A DNA stretch of 43,952 bases. Origin: Sphingobacteriales bacterium (GTDB lineage: Bacteria > Bacteroidota > Bacteroidia > Sphingobacteriales > Sphingobacteriaceae). The notes below the pieces were generated by a model that worked only from the letters and a program-made list of their open reading frames with translations, made no database searches and was not told where the DNA came from. This document shows positions 9,915-18,911 of this stretch, piece after piece (within the stretch, counting starts at the first letter, position 1; the number at the start of each line of letters is the position of its first letter). The DNA lies in contig JAQBOG010000040.1 in the NCBI GenBank assembly GCA_028288165.1, positions 1-43,952 of the forward strand. The letters run 5' to 3'. A program made the translations under genes and the position numbers.

Positions 9915-9990
9915 AAAATTTGGTTCATATTTGTTTACTTAAAAAATAAAGGGAAACTTCCAGAGCTGAAATATTACCCCGAACAATAAA

Positions 9991-10023
9991 CCTTTCCATT
10001 TGCTCGTTAAATCGAGGGAAAGG
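9991..10023 (-). promoter_or_regulatory. Hairpin in the susC leader
   Basis: CCTTTCC (9991-9997) pairs with GGAAAGG (10017-10023), and inside it CTCG (10003-10006) pairs with CGAG (10013-10016), leaving a five-base bulge on one side. It would sit about 80-110 bases before the susC start in the mRNA leader. A role in translation or stability is possible but not shown. Confidence 0.35.
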
Positions 10024-10284
10024 ATAAAACTTTTAATACATGTAAAAAGGTTTCTTCATACTTTTTTCTTTTAAATAATTTAAAAATTGAGTTATAAGGG
10101 AAATATGTATTGGCTCATTAATCAAATGGATCTGACAAACAAGCAGAAAAAATGAGTACATACTCATGGAGAGACAGTGACAGGGAAATTTCCCTCATCC
10201 TGTTATTGAAGCATTTCATAATTTAAAAATTGGGTTTAATTGGTTTAATCTATGTTTGATAAATGTATGCAATGTGAAATTCTC

Positions 10285-10319
10285 TGAAATGGATAAACCT
10301 TTAAAATAGATGGATTATA
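10285..10319 (-). promoter_or_regulatory. Candidate operator for the left SusCD operon
   Basis: ATGGATAA begins at 10289 and ATGGATTA at 10310, 21 bases apart. The 35 bases match 317-351 at 33 positions. Such conservation in otherwise unrelated intergenic DNA, each time before an STN-less susC, points to one regulator serving both. The distance to the susC start (about 370 bases) is large, so either the leader is long or the site acts from afar. Confidence 0.6.
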
Positions 10320-10591
10320 TGATGATTTTAAAGTTATTTTCCTTAATTAAACAGCATGTGGTGCCTATTTCTGCTGTAATAATTTGACCTAATTACTTTA
10401 CAGGTAAACAGGTATGAAACGGAAACGCTTGTTTAATAGAAACTACTAACTAGCTCCCATAAGAAAGTTGCAATTAACACCATCCAGATAGTTTGCATTA
10501 CTTGTTTTTGGAAAGTAGCAAGTAATCGTTAATTCTAAAATTTGGAGGAAATTCAGAGAGTCTATTTTTACTGACAAAAGAAGTCATAAAA

Positions 10592-10637
10592 AAACCTGGA
10601 GTATCTGAAGTATTAAGGTCTCCGATATCCCAGGTTT
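10592..10637 (-). terminator. Terminator-like hairpin after the secreted GH-D gene
   Basis: AAACCTGG (10592-10599) pairs with CCAGGTTT (10630-10637), extended by GTATC against GATAT(C). On the minus strand the stem is followed by a run of T residues, as in an intrinsic terminator. It is the second hairpin after the stop codon at 10729. Confidence 0.6.
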
Positions 10638-10690
10638 GTTGTTTACAACTAACAACTACAGTCTTTGCATAGAGCTGTAAAATATTTTCA

Positions 10691-10718
10691 AAGACTGCCC
10701 CCCCTCAGAAGCAGTCTT
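10691..10718 (-). terminator. First hairpin after the secreted GH-D gene
   Basis: AAGACTGC (10691-10698) and GCAGTCTT (10711-10718) form a perfect 8-bp stem with a loop containing seven consecutive C residues on the plus strand. It lies 10 bases beyond the stop codon at 10729 and is followed on the minus strand by an A/T-rich tract. Confidence 0.6.
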
Positions 10719-10728
10719 ATTTGAACTG

Positions 10729-13700
10729 TCATTCCTTAAGAATTTTATAACTTTTTACACCCCCTGATGTATCAGTAATAGTTATAATATAAAGGCCGCT
10801 TATAAAAGTGGACATGTTCAGTTCAAAATATTTGTTATTGATTTTTGAAATGTCTTTAATTGTTTGACCAGTTAAGACCGAGCTAATTTTTACTTTTGAA
10901 ATAATTATATCGTTGTTAAACTTTAAAATACTCGAAACTGGGTTAGGATAAGGAAGAGCTTGTATTTTATCTCCTATTAAATTATCATCTGCAGGTGTAA
11001 GTATCAAATCTCTATCAGTAGTTTTTGTGCTCATTAATGGAGATGCGGAACCTAGACTGATACGATAAATTGATGCATCAGAAGCACCCAAGGTAAAATT
11101 TAAAGAATTAGTAGCTGAAGAAACTGTTCCGCTGTATAACTCTTTGACAGAATAAGTTCCGTCTGGCAAGCCCAAACGACTAAAAGCGGATGTAAAAGAT
11201 TTAGAGGTAGTACCATAATTAAGTGCAGCTACATAAAAATAACTTCCAATCTGACGAACAAATAATTCACTTGTTCCATTTCCTGTATTTCCTTCTACCG
11301 GTCTGAATGCTACACCGTTCCTGGCAATGTCTAAAACCTCCTGATTTTGTAAAAGGGTTTGTGCTCTGCCTGTCCATTGTCCGGTTGTAGAATAATTGTC
11401 GCCGGTTATTAAAGTGCCATTAATTACACCTGAAGTAACCCTGGCACGGTTTGTACCTATCGTTTCGTTACCCAAAACCATATGATCGGCATCTATATAC
11501 TTATATACATAGGTTTGCCACCAGCCGTAGTTGGTACTATTAAGAGTATATTTTGTATCGGCAATAGATGAAAATGCATCACATGCAATTCTACGTGTAT
11601 GTACGTAACGTCCTGAAGCCAGATTTGGAGAAATTGCTGCATACACCAGCATCTGCCCAGAAAGCTGATCAATCAAATATTCCATTCCTTTCCGGTAAGC
11701 CTGCATACCAGTCTGAACTGAACCATCATAATAGCTATCAGCTTCCATTGCGGCATGACCCAGAAAATCTATTTTAATCATTTGGAAACCTGCTGTTTTA
11801 AACCGGCCAATCATATAAGCTATACGCTGTTTTGTACCCGGATGTGTAGGATCTAAGGCTCGGCAACCATCAAGATCGTGGTATAATCCATTAACCTTGG
11901 TCCAGATATCTGTATAATTATAGCTGCTTCCTTCTACAGTTCGGCTGGTTTTACCCCAATCTACAAAGGGAGCCCAATATATTCCGGGTTTTAAACCTTT
12001 GCTTTTGCAATAATCCGCAAATTGCTTAAGCTCAGCATCATTCAAATTATCCCAATAAGAATCAAGGTCAATGTATGCAGTGTTGCCATTTCTGAATCCC
12101 GTTAGGCTATTGCTAAAAAAGTCGACAACACCTTTAGCGTTAGTTAAATTTAAATTACTTTGAATGGAGCCCCAGCTGTTCCATCCAAAAGGAGTTGGCT
12201 GTGTCCAGTTAAATACATAAGGCGGTTCTGCAATCCGGTTAGATTTTCCGAACTCTTCTAATCCGGCACGCCAATCGTTAAAAAACCCAACCATAACTTT
12301 AGGAGATTTGGCTATAGAAGTTCCCACACCTACCCATCCATGCCCTTTTTTATCACGAGTGGTACTTTCCTGTGTAAAGCCGCCGAATGCTGATAGTTGA
12401 GATAAATTTCTCCCAGATCCGGTTACCTGGATTCCTGTTTTCCAGTCGCTGTGCTCTACTGAACCAAGTACCAAACCATTTCGACTGGTGTTGTCATAAA
12501 TAGCGCTAACTTCTGAACTGGTGGTATTTACGGTACCCATGGATAAGGCATCGTATTTAATAAAAGTATCGTTATCAAAAGGAGACCATAAAACGCGATT
12601 ATCACCACTAGCCGGCAAATACACGTTGGTTGAGATTAGAGGAGCCATGTAATAACTATTGGCACCAGATCCGTTAAGTACAACTTCTGTATAAAAGTAA
12701 TTCCTTCCGGTGTATACGTAAAAAATTTGCTGCATCGGTATTAAACCGTTACCAGACAGTGAAATAACATGTTTTGTACCTGAACCAAATGCATCAGATA
12801 TGGCAGATGAAGAGTAAGTCCGGGTTGCATAATTCGTACTGGTATGCGTGATGTTTGACTTTGCAGAAGCATAAGCATCTGTAATTACCTGGATACTATT
12901 AAAAAAAACGTTGTACTTACCAGTACCAAGATTATACTCAATACGATTGTTAGTACCAAAGCTCAGGTTTTGTACAGAAGGATCAACTGGCCTAATAGTT
13001 ATTTTATCTGCATTTGGTGCCCAACTACCCGGATTATCCAATTTGATAGTATTATTACCTGCAACCAGGGGAACTATAATTGTTGCACTTGCCACTGTGC
13101 CCCATCCGCCGGAAGGCATGCAAGCTAATTCTGTAGCGCTGCCACTATTCACTTTTACAAAAAATGACCTTGGATCATTTGTAGCGTAATAAACTGTTAA
13201 ATTGTAATTACCGACAGCACTTACATTAACAGTATGCGTAACAGAACCATTTCCCAAATTGCCAACCATGTTTGCACCAGAACATGAAGTACAAGCTTGA
13301 ATATTTGAACCGTTAGCAAGAACCCCTGCTTCAGATTCATAAACTTTAGGACTTATTGCAATTCTATCAATATCTGGAGCGTATCCGCCCGATCCGTTAT
13401 CTAATTTTATTGTATTAGTACCTGCCTGGAGGTTAACAATTAGTGTAGCTGTAGAAACGGTGGTCCAATTACCCGAAAAACAGGATATTCCTGTATAAGG
13501 TCCGTTATTTACAGTCACGTACAAGTCTCTGGTATCTCCGCTTAAATAATTTATAGAAAGAGTGTATTGACCGGCAGTAGCTGCATTCACAGAAATAACG
13601 AGCGTTCCATTTGTAGCTCCGCCAAGATAAGCGACCTGCTGACTTCCTGAACAGGTACTACAAGCCTGAGTAACTGCTCCGTTTGAACGTACACCTGCTT

Positions 13701-13830
13701 CTGCCTCGTACCATACTTGTTGGGCAAAACCTGTTTGATGCAAAAGGAATAAAATAAATAGAATAAAAATGGATTTAATCTTCTGGCTGGTTCTACCAGA
13801 AAATAATGCAAATGGTAGTTGTGTTTTCAT
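10729..13830 (-). CDS. Secreted clan GH-D glycosidase (alpha-galactosidase-like) with two CBM35-like modules and type IX sorting tail
   Basis: This 1033-residue protein has a signal segment (about 17-36), two tandem CBM35-like modules (about 39-160 and 163-281, both starting YE-EAGV with an AC-CSG motif), a beta-sandwich plus TIM-barrel catalytic region (about 288-925) and a C-terminal type IX sorting domain (about 958-1033; YPNPVSS, SGLYIITI, KSYKILKE). Barrel motifs are FGWNSWG (548-554), AYIDLDSYW, GIYWAPF, MIKIDFLGH and RRIACDAF. By analogy with GH27/GH36 the nucleophile should be Asp688 and the acid/base Asp751. Its paralogue at 30262-32286 lacks both CBMs and the sorting tail. It stands alone with its own terminators. 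I infer a cell-surface or released alpha-galactan-cleaving enzyme; the exact CAZy family and endo/exo mode cannot be read from sequence. Confidence 0.8.
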   Translation of the reverse strand: MKTQLPFALFSGRTSQKIKSIFILFILFLLHQTGFAQQVWYEAEAGVRSNGAVTQACSTCSGSQQVAYLGGATNGTLVISVNAATAGQYTLSINYLSGDTRDLYVTVNNGPYTGISCFSGNWTTVSTATLIVNLQAGTNTIKLDNGSGGYAPDIDRIAISPKVYESEAGVLANGSNIQACTSCSGANMVGNLGNGSVTHTVNVSAVGNYNLTVYYATNDPRSFFVKVNSGSATELACMPSGGWGTVASATIIVPLVAGNNTIKLDNPGSWAPNADKITIRPVDPSVQNLSFGTNNRIEYNLGTGKYNVFFNSIQVITDAYASAKSNITHTSTNYATRTYSSSAISDAFGSGTKHVISLSGNGLIPMQQIFYVYTGRNYFYTEVVLNGSGANSYYMAPLISTNVYLPASGDNRVLWSPFDNDTFIKYDALSMGTVNTTSSEVSAIYDNTSRNGLVLGSVEHSDWKTGIQVTGSGRNLSQLSAFGGFTQESTTRDKKGHGWVGVGTSIAKSPKVMVGFFNDWRAGLEEFGKSNRIAEPPYVFNWTQPTPFGWNSWGSIQSNLNLTNAKGVVDFFSNSLTGFRNGNTAYIDLDSYWDNLNDAELKQFADYCKSKGLKPGIYWAPFVDWGKTSRTVEGSSYNYTDIWTKVNGLYHDLDGCRALDPTHPGTKQRIAYMIGRFKTAGFQMIKIDFLGHAAMEADSYYDGSVQTGMQAYRKGMEYLIDQLSGQMLVYAAISPNLASGRYVHTRRIACDAFSSIADTKYTLNSTNYGWWQTYVYKYIDADHMVLGNETIGTNRARVTSGVINGTLITGDNYSTTGQWTGRAQTLLQNQEVLDIARNGVAFRPVEGNTGNGTSELFVRQIGSYFYVAALNYGTTSKSFTSAFSRLGLPDGTYSVKELYSGTVSSATNSLNFTLGASDASIYRISLGSASPLMSTKTTDRDLILTPADDNLIGDKIQALPYPNPVSSILKFNNDIIISKVKISSVLTGQTIKDISKINNKYFELNMSTFISGLYIITITDTSGGVKSYKILKE

Positions 13831-14504
13831 ATAATCAACTTTGGGTTAGTTTTAAAATGATACCGTTGAATGTGGTTTACTTAATCATTCTTTCATTATA
13901 ACCCAAGTACAGACAAAAAACCATTCAGATAATCGTTATAAATGAGCAAAATTTACATTGAGCTTTTTATAAGATATTTTAAAATGAATCGTTTAAATGC
14001 TGCAATAGCACAATTCTTAATAAATAATAGAGAAAATTCTACTGTTGGTTTATAAGTGGGTATTATTTCATAAATGTATTACCATCAAAAGCAAATGGAA
14101 ATAGATAATACTCTAAAAATGATGGACAATTCTATCAACTTATAAGTTTAATGCTCCATCGGCATGAAAAACTTCCTCCATGTTACTCCATATTTGCTTG
14201 TTGGTAACAGCTTGGGGGGAAAGGAAGTTGTGTAGGATTAGGATTTATAATGGGCTTGATAACATTATAAACCATTTATCTCTTTTTAAATGAACAACTT
14301 TTTTGATAGGGTGGATTATGCTTTATTAGAAAGAAGAGGAAGATCAAGAGTTCTTCTTTACAGAAATGGGTTCTGAAAAAATTCAGTAACCTAGGCATGA
14401 TAGGATAGGATGGCTTAACTATCGGTTCTGAATATGATTATATTAGAGTTAGTGGCTTTTCACATCCTATTCAACCAAATGATAGATAAGAACAGAAAAC
14501 ATCC
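13831..14504. other. Intergenic region between the AraC pair and the secreted GH-D gene
   Basis: No gene is supported in these 674 bases. They contain a candidate operator at 14288-14320 and a nested inverted repeat: AACTTCCT (14170-14177) with AGGAAGTT (14222-14229), enclosing TGTTAC (14181-14186) with GTAACA (14204-14209). The latter could end transcription from the AraC genes, but it has no clear T run. Confidence 0.5.
14288..14320 (-). promoter_or_regulatory. Weaker copy of the 21-bp direct-repeat operator
   Basis: Aligned without gaps to 10288-10320, this stretch agrees at 21 of 33 positions, including AAATG at the start and TGGATTAT at the end, with the two half-sites again 21 bases apart. 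It lies upstream of the secreted GH-D gene. The match is much weaker than that between the two susC operators, so it is a tentative third member. Confidence 0.35.
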
Positions 14505-15407
14505 TTATACCATTTTCTTAGATAATAATTTGTATTGTTCAGGAGATGTTCCCATATATTTCTTAAAAATGCGTGAAAAATAATACGGATCATCATAGCC
14601 TAATTTCATCGCAATATCTTTGATTTTTGAATTATTTGTATATAATAACTGGCAAGCCCGCTGCATTTTTAAATGAATAAAATAATCTATAGGTGACATA
14701 CCAGTATTTTTACGAAACAAGTTAGAAAAATGAGAACTTGATAAACTATGCATACCAGCCATATCTTCTACAGTTAGCTTTTTGCCCAAATTGGATTTCA
14801 TGTTAATAATTGTTTCGGTAACAATGTCCTTTTTATCCCCATTTTCTGTTAAAATATGCTTTTCAGGAAATATAAAGCTGGCAATTAGATGATAAAGGCA
14901 AAAACTAGCATTACATAGATTTTCAATACTATATCCCATTTCAAGGCTTTGATATATGTTATTCCATATTTCAATAGCTTTCAAATTAACAGGAATTTGA
15001 ATCGGACCTTTAAGGATATTAATATTTAAAGAATTATTAATACTGCCTATTGTATTACCAGTAAAATGTACCCAATAAATTGTCCATGGATCTTCTCTAT
15101 CAGCCCAATAACGCATATACTTCTCGGTTGTAGGTAAAAGTATAAATTGGTTGGCTACCACTTCAAATTTGGTATTTTCTATAACATAATGCCCTTTACC
15201 TTTAACACAGTATATAAGGATATTATCTTCGCATCCTTTTCTTCTTTCGCGGTAATGAAACGCTGCATGTGGAAAATAACCAATATTGGTAATGTAAATC
15301 TGAAAAAGTTCCGGATTCTTCTTTATAACATCAAGCCACACTTTTTGAGGAATACTGATCAGTTTCTCCCCTTGAAAGCCATCTCTTCTTTTTAAGCCAC
15401 TGCTCAT
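14505..15407 (-). CDS. AraC-family transcriptional regulator, twin 1
   Basis: This 300-residue cytoplasmic regulator has an N-terminal cupin-like sensing domain (about 40-165; HYRERRKGCEDNILIYCVKG, FEVVANQFILLP) and a C-terminal double helix-turn-helix (about 205-296; LTVEDMAG, HFSNLFRKNTGMSPIDYF, IKDIAMKLGYDDPYYFSRIFKKYMG). It should bind a sugar-derived effector and activate transcription. It is 80 % identical without gaps to its neighbour at 15512-16414, 104 bases away, which suggests a recent tandem duplication. The C-terminal recognition helices are better conserved than residues 115-150, so the twins may share DNA sites but sense different ligands. A shared palindrome lies 18 bases before each start. 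The targets are inferred, not shown. Confidence 0.9.
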   Translation of the reverse strand: MSSGLKRRDGFQGEKLISIPQKVWLDVIKKNPELFQIYITNIGYFPHAAFHYRERRKGCEDNILIYCVKGKGHYVIENTKFEVVANQFILLPTTEKYMRYWADREDPWTIYWVHFTGNTIGSINNSLNINILKGPIQIPVNLKAIEIWNNIYQSLEMGYSIENLCNASFCLYHLIASFIFPEKHILTENGDKKDIVTETIINMKSNLGKKLTVEDMAGMHSLSSSHFSNLFRKNTGMSPIDYFIHLKMQRACQLLYTNNSKIKDIAMKLGYDDPYYFSRIFKKYMGTSPEQYKLLSKKMV

Positions 15408-15420
15408 ATTACTACAATAT

Positions 15421-15437
15421 AAAAGAATATTCCATTA
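15421..15437 (-). promoter_or_regulatory. Shared palindromic leader motif of twin 1
   Basis: The 8-bp palindrome GAATATTC (15425-15432) sits 18 bases before the start codon, within a stretch nearly identical to that before twin 2 at the same distance. On the minus strand it reads AATGGAATATTC. It may be an autoregulatory operator or simply inherited from the duplication. Confidence 0.4.
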
Positions 15438-15511
15438 CAACCTATCAGATTATAGATAAACTTACCAGGTGCAGGCTTTTGAACAGGCTGTAAATAACAA
15501 CAGTAATTCAT

Positions 15512-16414
15512 CTATATCAATTTCTTAGATAACAACTTATATTTTCCTGGGGAAGACCCCATATATTTCTTAAAAATTCGCGAAAAATAATAAGGGTCAT
15601 CATAACCTAATTGCATAGCTATAGCCTTAATTCTGGATTCATTTGCATATAACAACTGGCAAGCCCGCTGCATTTTTAAATTGATAAAATAATCTATAGG
15701 AGGCATACCCGTATTTTTACGGAACACATTAGAGAAATGAGAGCTGGATAAATTAAGTAACCCAGCCATATCTTCTACTGTCAGTTTTTTATCCAAATTA
15801 GATTTCATATTGATAATCGATTCTGTAATAATGTCCTTCTGACCACCATTTTCTGTTAAAATATGTTTCTCAGAATAAATAAATGAGGCAAGTAAATGAT
15901 ATAAACAAAAACTGGTATTACATAAGTTATCAATACTATATCCCATTTCAAGGCATTGATAAATGCCTTCCCAAATCTCTATAGCTTTAACATTAAAGGG
16001 AATTTGAACAGGGCCTTTAAAAATATTTATATTAAGAGATTTATTTAATTCATGAATGATAGCGCCCGTGTAATGCACCCAATATATGGTCCACGGATCA
16101 TCGTGGTCTGCCCAATAACGCATATATTTATCAGTAGCAGGAAGCAGAATAAATTGGTTGGCAACAACTTCAAAACGTGTGTTGTCTATTATGTAATGTC
16201 CTTTACCCTTAATACAATATATCAGAATATTATCTTCGCAGCCCTTTCTCCGTTCCCGGTAATGAAACTCTGCCTTTGGAAAGTATCCGATTTGAGGAAT
16301 ATAAATTTGAAACGGAGCAGGGTTCTTTTTCAATGCATCTTTCCATACTTTTTCAGGAATATTGATAAGCTTCTCTCCCTGAAAGCCATCTCTCCTTTTT
16401 AAAATACTACTCAT
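15512..16414 (-). CDS. AraC-family transcriptional regulator, twin 2
   Basis: This 300-residue regulator has the same layout as twin 1: a cupin-like domain (about 40-165; FEVVANQFILLPATDKYMRYWAD is shared almost unchanged) and an AraC helix-turn-helix region (about 205-296; HFSNVFRKNTGMPPIDYF, YDDPYYFSRIFKKYMG). It is transcribed away from the fucose operon, with 401 bases of shared divergent promoter region that holds several palindromes, so control of the SDR/dehydratase/symporter operon is a natural inference. An effector from L-fucose or galactose catabolism is plausible. A 104-base gap to twin 1 without a clear terminator allows co-transcription. Confidence 0.9.
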   Translation of the reverse strand: MSSILKRRDGFQGEKLINIPEKVWKDALKKNPAPFQIYIPQIGYFPKAEFHYRERRKGCEDNILIYCIKGKGHYIIDNTRFEVVANQFILLPATDKYMRYWADHDDPWTIYWVHYTGAIIHELNKSLNINIFKGPVQIPFNVKAIEIWEGIYQCLEMGYSIDNLCNTSFCLYHLLASFIYSEKHILTENGGQKDIITESIINMKSNLDKKLTVEDMAGLLNLSSSHFSNVFRKNTGMPPIDYFINLKMQRACQLLYANESRIKAIAMQLGYDDPYYFSRIFKKYMGSSPGKYKLLSKKLI

Positions 16415-16574
16415 ATCACCAAAATATAATAGAATATTCCATTATAATGTATCGAAATATTTTTTGGCTATGATAGTCATTTAAAATTAAAATGTCAACC
16501 CTCTGCAACTAACATCCAATTTCATAAGCGAAAAGTAAGCACGCCAATTTCATTGAATTATCCATCAAAATAAA

Positions 16575-16589
16575 GGAATATCCTATTCC
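16575..16589. promoter_or_regulatory. Inverted repeat GGAATA-N3-TATTCC
   Basis: Perfect 6-bp arms are separated by three bases. The left part, GGAATATCC, resembles the GGAATATTC found in the leaders of both AraC genes, so it could be a related binding site on the fucose-operon side. Confidence 0.4.
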
Positions 16590-16651
16590 TATACCTCTCC
16601 CAGACTAATACTTTTGAAACTAACATAATATGCCAATAATAATTAACCAAA

Positions 16652-16667
16652 AAATTCAGCTGAATTT
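16652..16667. promoter_or_regulatory. Perfect 16-bp palindrome AAATTCAGCTGAATTT
   Basis: The two 8-base arms abut without a spacer, about 150 bases upstream of the SDR start codon. Together with the CTGAAAT repeat 17 bases further on, which shares the CTGAA half-site, it looks like a pair of dimer sites for a repressor or activator of the fucose operon. Confidence 0.45.
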
Positions 16668-16683
16668 GAAAAAGTGAGATCAA

Positions 16684-16699
16684 CTGAAATTTATTTCAG
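16684..16699. promoter_or_regulatory. Inverted repeat CTGAAAT-TT-ATTTCAG
   Basis: Perfect 7-bp arms surround two bases, about 120 bases before the SDR start. It shares its half-site with the palindrome at 16652-16667; the two centres are 32 bases apart, about three helical turns. Confidence 0.45.
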
Positions 16700-16815
16700 A
16701 CAATCTTATTTTGATAGCCCTTCACTTAATTTCTATTATAATATAGTAACGTTTGGTTAACAGGACTTTTATTCAGAAAAAAACAATTTTAATTATTTAA
16801 GCATCATAGCTTACC

Positions 16816-17592
16816 ATGCTTCAACTAGAAAACAAGGTTATCTTTTTAACAGGCGGTACAGAAGGAATAGGCTTCGAATGCGCCAAAGTATATCAGCAGG
16901 CTGGTGCAAAACTTACCATTGTTTCCAATTGTAATGAAAGCATTCAGCAGGCAAGCAAGCATCTAAACAGTGAAAATATCCAGTACATCAATGCTGATGT
17001 TTCAAAATCTGAGGAAATAGAAAGTGCTGTTAAAGAATCAATAAAGAAATTTGGTAGACTGGACATTATTCATAATAACGCTGGCATTTCTAACCCTTCA
17101 AAAGCTTTACATGAAACTACTGATGAAGAATGGCAAAGACTGTTTGATGTGAATGTTAAAGGCATTTATTATACCACCAAATATGGTATTGATGAACTTA
17201 AAAAAAGTAAAGGAAACATTCTGAACACAGGAAGCCTTGTTGGCAAAATAGGCCAGGAAATACATGCTGCTTATAGTGCTACAAAAGGTGCCATCCATGC
17301 ACTAACCAAATCAATGGCGCTGGATTATGCCTCTTACGGGATTAGAGTAAATGCGGTAGCGCCTGCAGGAGTATGGACACCCATGCTAAGAACGTGGAGC
17401 GAGCAGCAGCCAAATACTTCTACAATAGAAGGGTATTTAAATGATATCCATCCGCTGGGTTATTGTCCGGAAGGTGATGTAATTGCAGATGCCTGTTTGT
17501 TTTTGATATCGGAACAAGCCCGGTTTATTACTGGGTGTATATTACCTGTTACTGGTGGGGCAGAATTGGGTTACAAAAAAAGTATGCCTTGA
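16816..17592 (+). CDS. Short-chain dehydrogenase/reductase of L-fucose catabolism
   Basis: This 258-residue cytoplasmic SDR has the cofactor motif TGGTEGIG (12-19), NNAG (87-90), catalytic Ser140, and Tyr153 with Lys157 in YSATK, then the usual C-terminal GCILPVTGG. It is the first gene of a three-gene plus-strand operon and precedes L-fuconate dehydratase by 73 bases. In the non-phosphorylative L-fucose route SDRs act at two steps: oxidation of L-fucose to the lactone and oxidation of 2-keto-3-deoxy-L-fuconate. Either is possible; sequence alone does not decide. The acidic residue often used to choose NAD over NADP is not obvious. Family certain, substrate inferred from neighbours. Confidence 0.85.
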   Translation: MLQLENKVIFLTGGTEGIGFECAKVYQQAGAKLTIVSNCNESIQQASKHLNSENIQYINADVSKSEEIESAVKESIKKFGRLDIIHNNAGISNPSKALHETTDEEWQRLFDVNVKGIYYTTKYGIDELKKSKGNILNTGSLVGKIGQEIHAAYSATKGAIHALTKSMALDYASYGIRVNAVAPAGVWTPMLRTWSEQQPNTSTIEGYLNDIHPLGYCPEGDVIADACLFLISEQARFITGCILPVTGGAELGYKKSMP

Positions 17593-17665
17593 TCATTGTA
17601 GTGCTAATTCACAAACTCAACTAATTATTTAAATCTTCCATTAAATCTCTCAATTCTGAATACAT

Positions 17666-18898
17666 ATGATAAAAAAGATTAGGGTAGATGATGCCCGCTA
17701 TAAATTAGATGGCAACGCAGGTAGTGACGCCATTCATCGTGATCCAATATATTCTTATGCAGTAACACGACTTTTTGATGATAGCGGAATTTGCGGAGTT
17801 GGATTTGCTTTTACTCTTGGAGAAGGGAATGATCTGGTTTGCAAAGCTGCAGAGTATTATGCTCAAAAATTAGCAGGAAAAGACATTGAAGAGACAATGG
17901 CTAATTTTGGGACATTATTTCAGCAACTGTCCAATGATCAGCAATTTCGCTGGCTCGGCCCGCATAAAGGAGTAGTCCATCTGGCCCTTGCATCGGTTAC
18001 CAATGCATGTTATGATCTGTGGGCAAAAAAACGTGGCGTTCCTCTGTGGAAATTACTGATCGATCTGTCTCCTGAACAAATTATTAATACGCTTGACCTT
18101 TCATACCTGGAAGATGAGCTCACCAAAGAGCAGGCTCTACAACTAATGTATTCACAGCAAACAGGCCGATCAGACAGAATGCAGGTATTGAAATCTGGGT
18201 ATCCGGGTTATGATACGTCTATTGGCTGGTTCAATTATTCTGATGAACAGGTACGTGAAAACTGCCACAAAGCAATAGCAGAAGGATTTACTGCCATGAA
18301 GTTAAAAGTAGGTTCGGCTGATCCGGAAAGAGATATAAGACGAGCACATATTGTAAGGGAAGTTGCCGGTGATCAGGTGAAGGTTATGCTGGATGCAAAT
18401 CAGCAATGGAACCTTCCGCAAGCCATTGATATTTGCCAGAAATTAAAAAGCATGAACCCGTACTGGATTGAGGAACCAACCCATCCTGACGATGTTCTGG
18501 CTCACAAAACCCTGGCTGATGCCATCGCTCCGGTTAAACTTGCACTTGGCGAACATGTGCCCAATAAAATAATTTTCAAAAATTATCTTCAAACAAAAGC
18601 GGCCTCTTTTATACAGGTGGATGCAGTACGTGTGGGTGGTGTAAGTGAATTTATTACAGTAAGTTTATTATGTAAGAAATATGGCATACCGGTAGTACCT
18701 CATGTAGGCGATATGGGGCAGCTTCACCAGCATCTTGTATTATTTAATCATATATCACTGGGGCATGAGGCATTGTTTTTAGAACATATCCCACACCTGC
18801 GAAAACACTTTACAAATCCTGTAATAATCAGTAATGGTGTTTATATCACACCCGAAGAGCCCGGAAGCAGCTGCGACCTTATTGCATTAAACAACTAA
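17666..18898 (+). CDS. L-fuconate dehydratase, enolase superfamily
   Basis: This 410-residue enzyme should convert L-fuconate to 2-keto-3-deoxy-L-fuconate. It has the mandelate-racemase-type barrel with the fuconate dehydratase pattern: Lys212 and Lys214 in MKLKVG, metal ligands Asp243 (LDANQ), Glu269 or Glu270 (WIEEPT) and Glu296 (GEH), and the base His346 in VPHVGD. The long insert GYPGYDTSIGWFNYSDEQV is characteristic of fuconate dehydratases and the ENOSF1 group. Its length fits characterised members. It lies between the SDR and the symporter, 13 bases before the latter. The lactonase and the final hydrolase or aldolase of the pathway are not in the window. A related acid-sugar substrate such as D-arabinonate or L-galactonate cannot be excluded. 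Confidence 0.88.
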   Translation: MIKKIRVDDARYKLDGNAGSDAIHRDPIYSYAVTRLFDDSGICGVGFAFTLGEGNDLVCKAAEYYAQKLAGKDIEETMANFGTLFQQLSNDQQFRWLGPHKGVVHLALASVTNACYDLWAKKRGVPLWKLLIDLSPEQIINTLDLSYLEDELTKEQALQLMYSQQTGRSDRMQVLKSGYPGYDTSIGWFNYSDEQVRENCHKAIAEGFTAMKLKVGSADPERDIRRAHIVREVAGDQVKVMLDANQQWNLPQAIDICQKLKSMNPYWIEEPTHPDDVLAHKTLADAIAPVKLALGEHVPNKIIFKNYLQTKAASFIQVDAVRVGGVSEFITVSLLCKKYGIPVVPHVGDMGQLHQHLVLFNHISLGHEALFLEHIPHLRKHFTNPVIISNGVYITPEEPGSSCDLIALNN

Positions 18899-18911
18899 CC
18901 ATTTCTATTTA

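Larger units (their letters stand above)
9915..10728. other. Long upstream region of the left susC
   Basis: There is no convincing gene in these 814 bases. They hold a leader hairpin at 9991-10023, a weak repeat pair (ATGTAT at 10105 and ATGGAT at 10126, 21 bases apart), the strong operator at 10285-10319, and two terminator-type hairpins at 10592-10637 and 10691-10718 that belong to the upstream GH-D gene. Confidence 0.6.
16415..16815. promoter_or_regulatory. Divergent control region between the AraC twin 2 gene and the fucose operon
   Basis: This 401-base region holds no gene. From left to right it contains the AraC leader palindrome GAATATTC (16432-16439), an ATGGATAA half-site on the minus strand (16558-16565), GGAATA-TCC-TATTCC (16575-16589), a perfect 16-bp palindrome (16652-16667) and a 7+2+7 inverted repeat (16684-16699). 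It should carry promoters in both directions. Confidence 0.6.
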
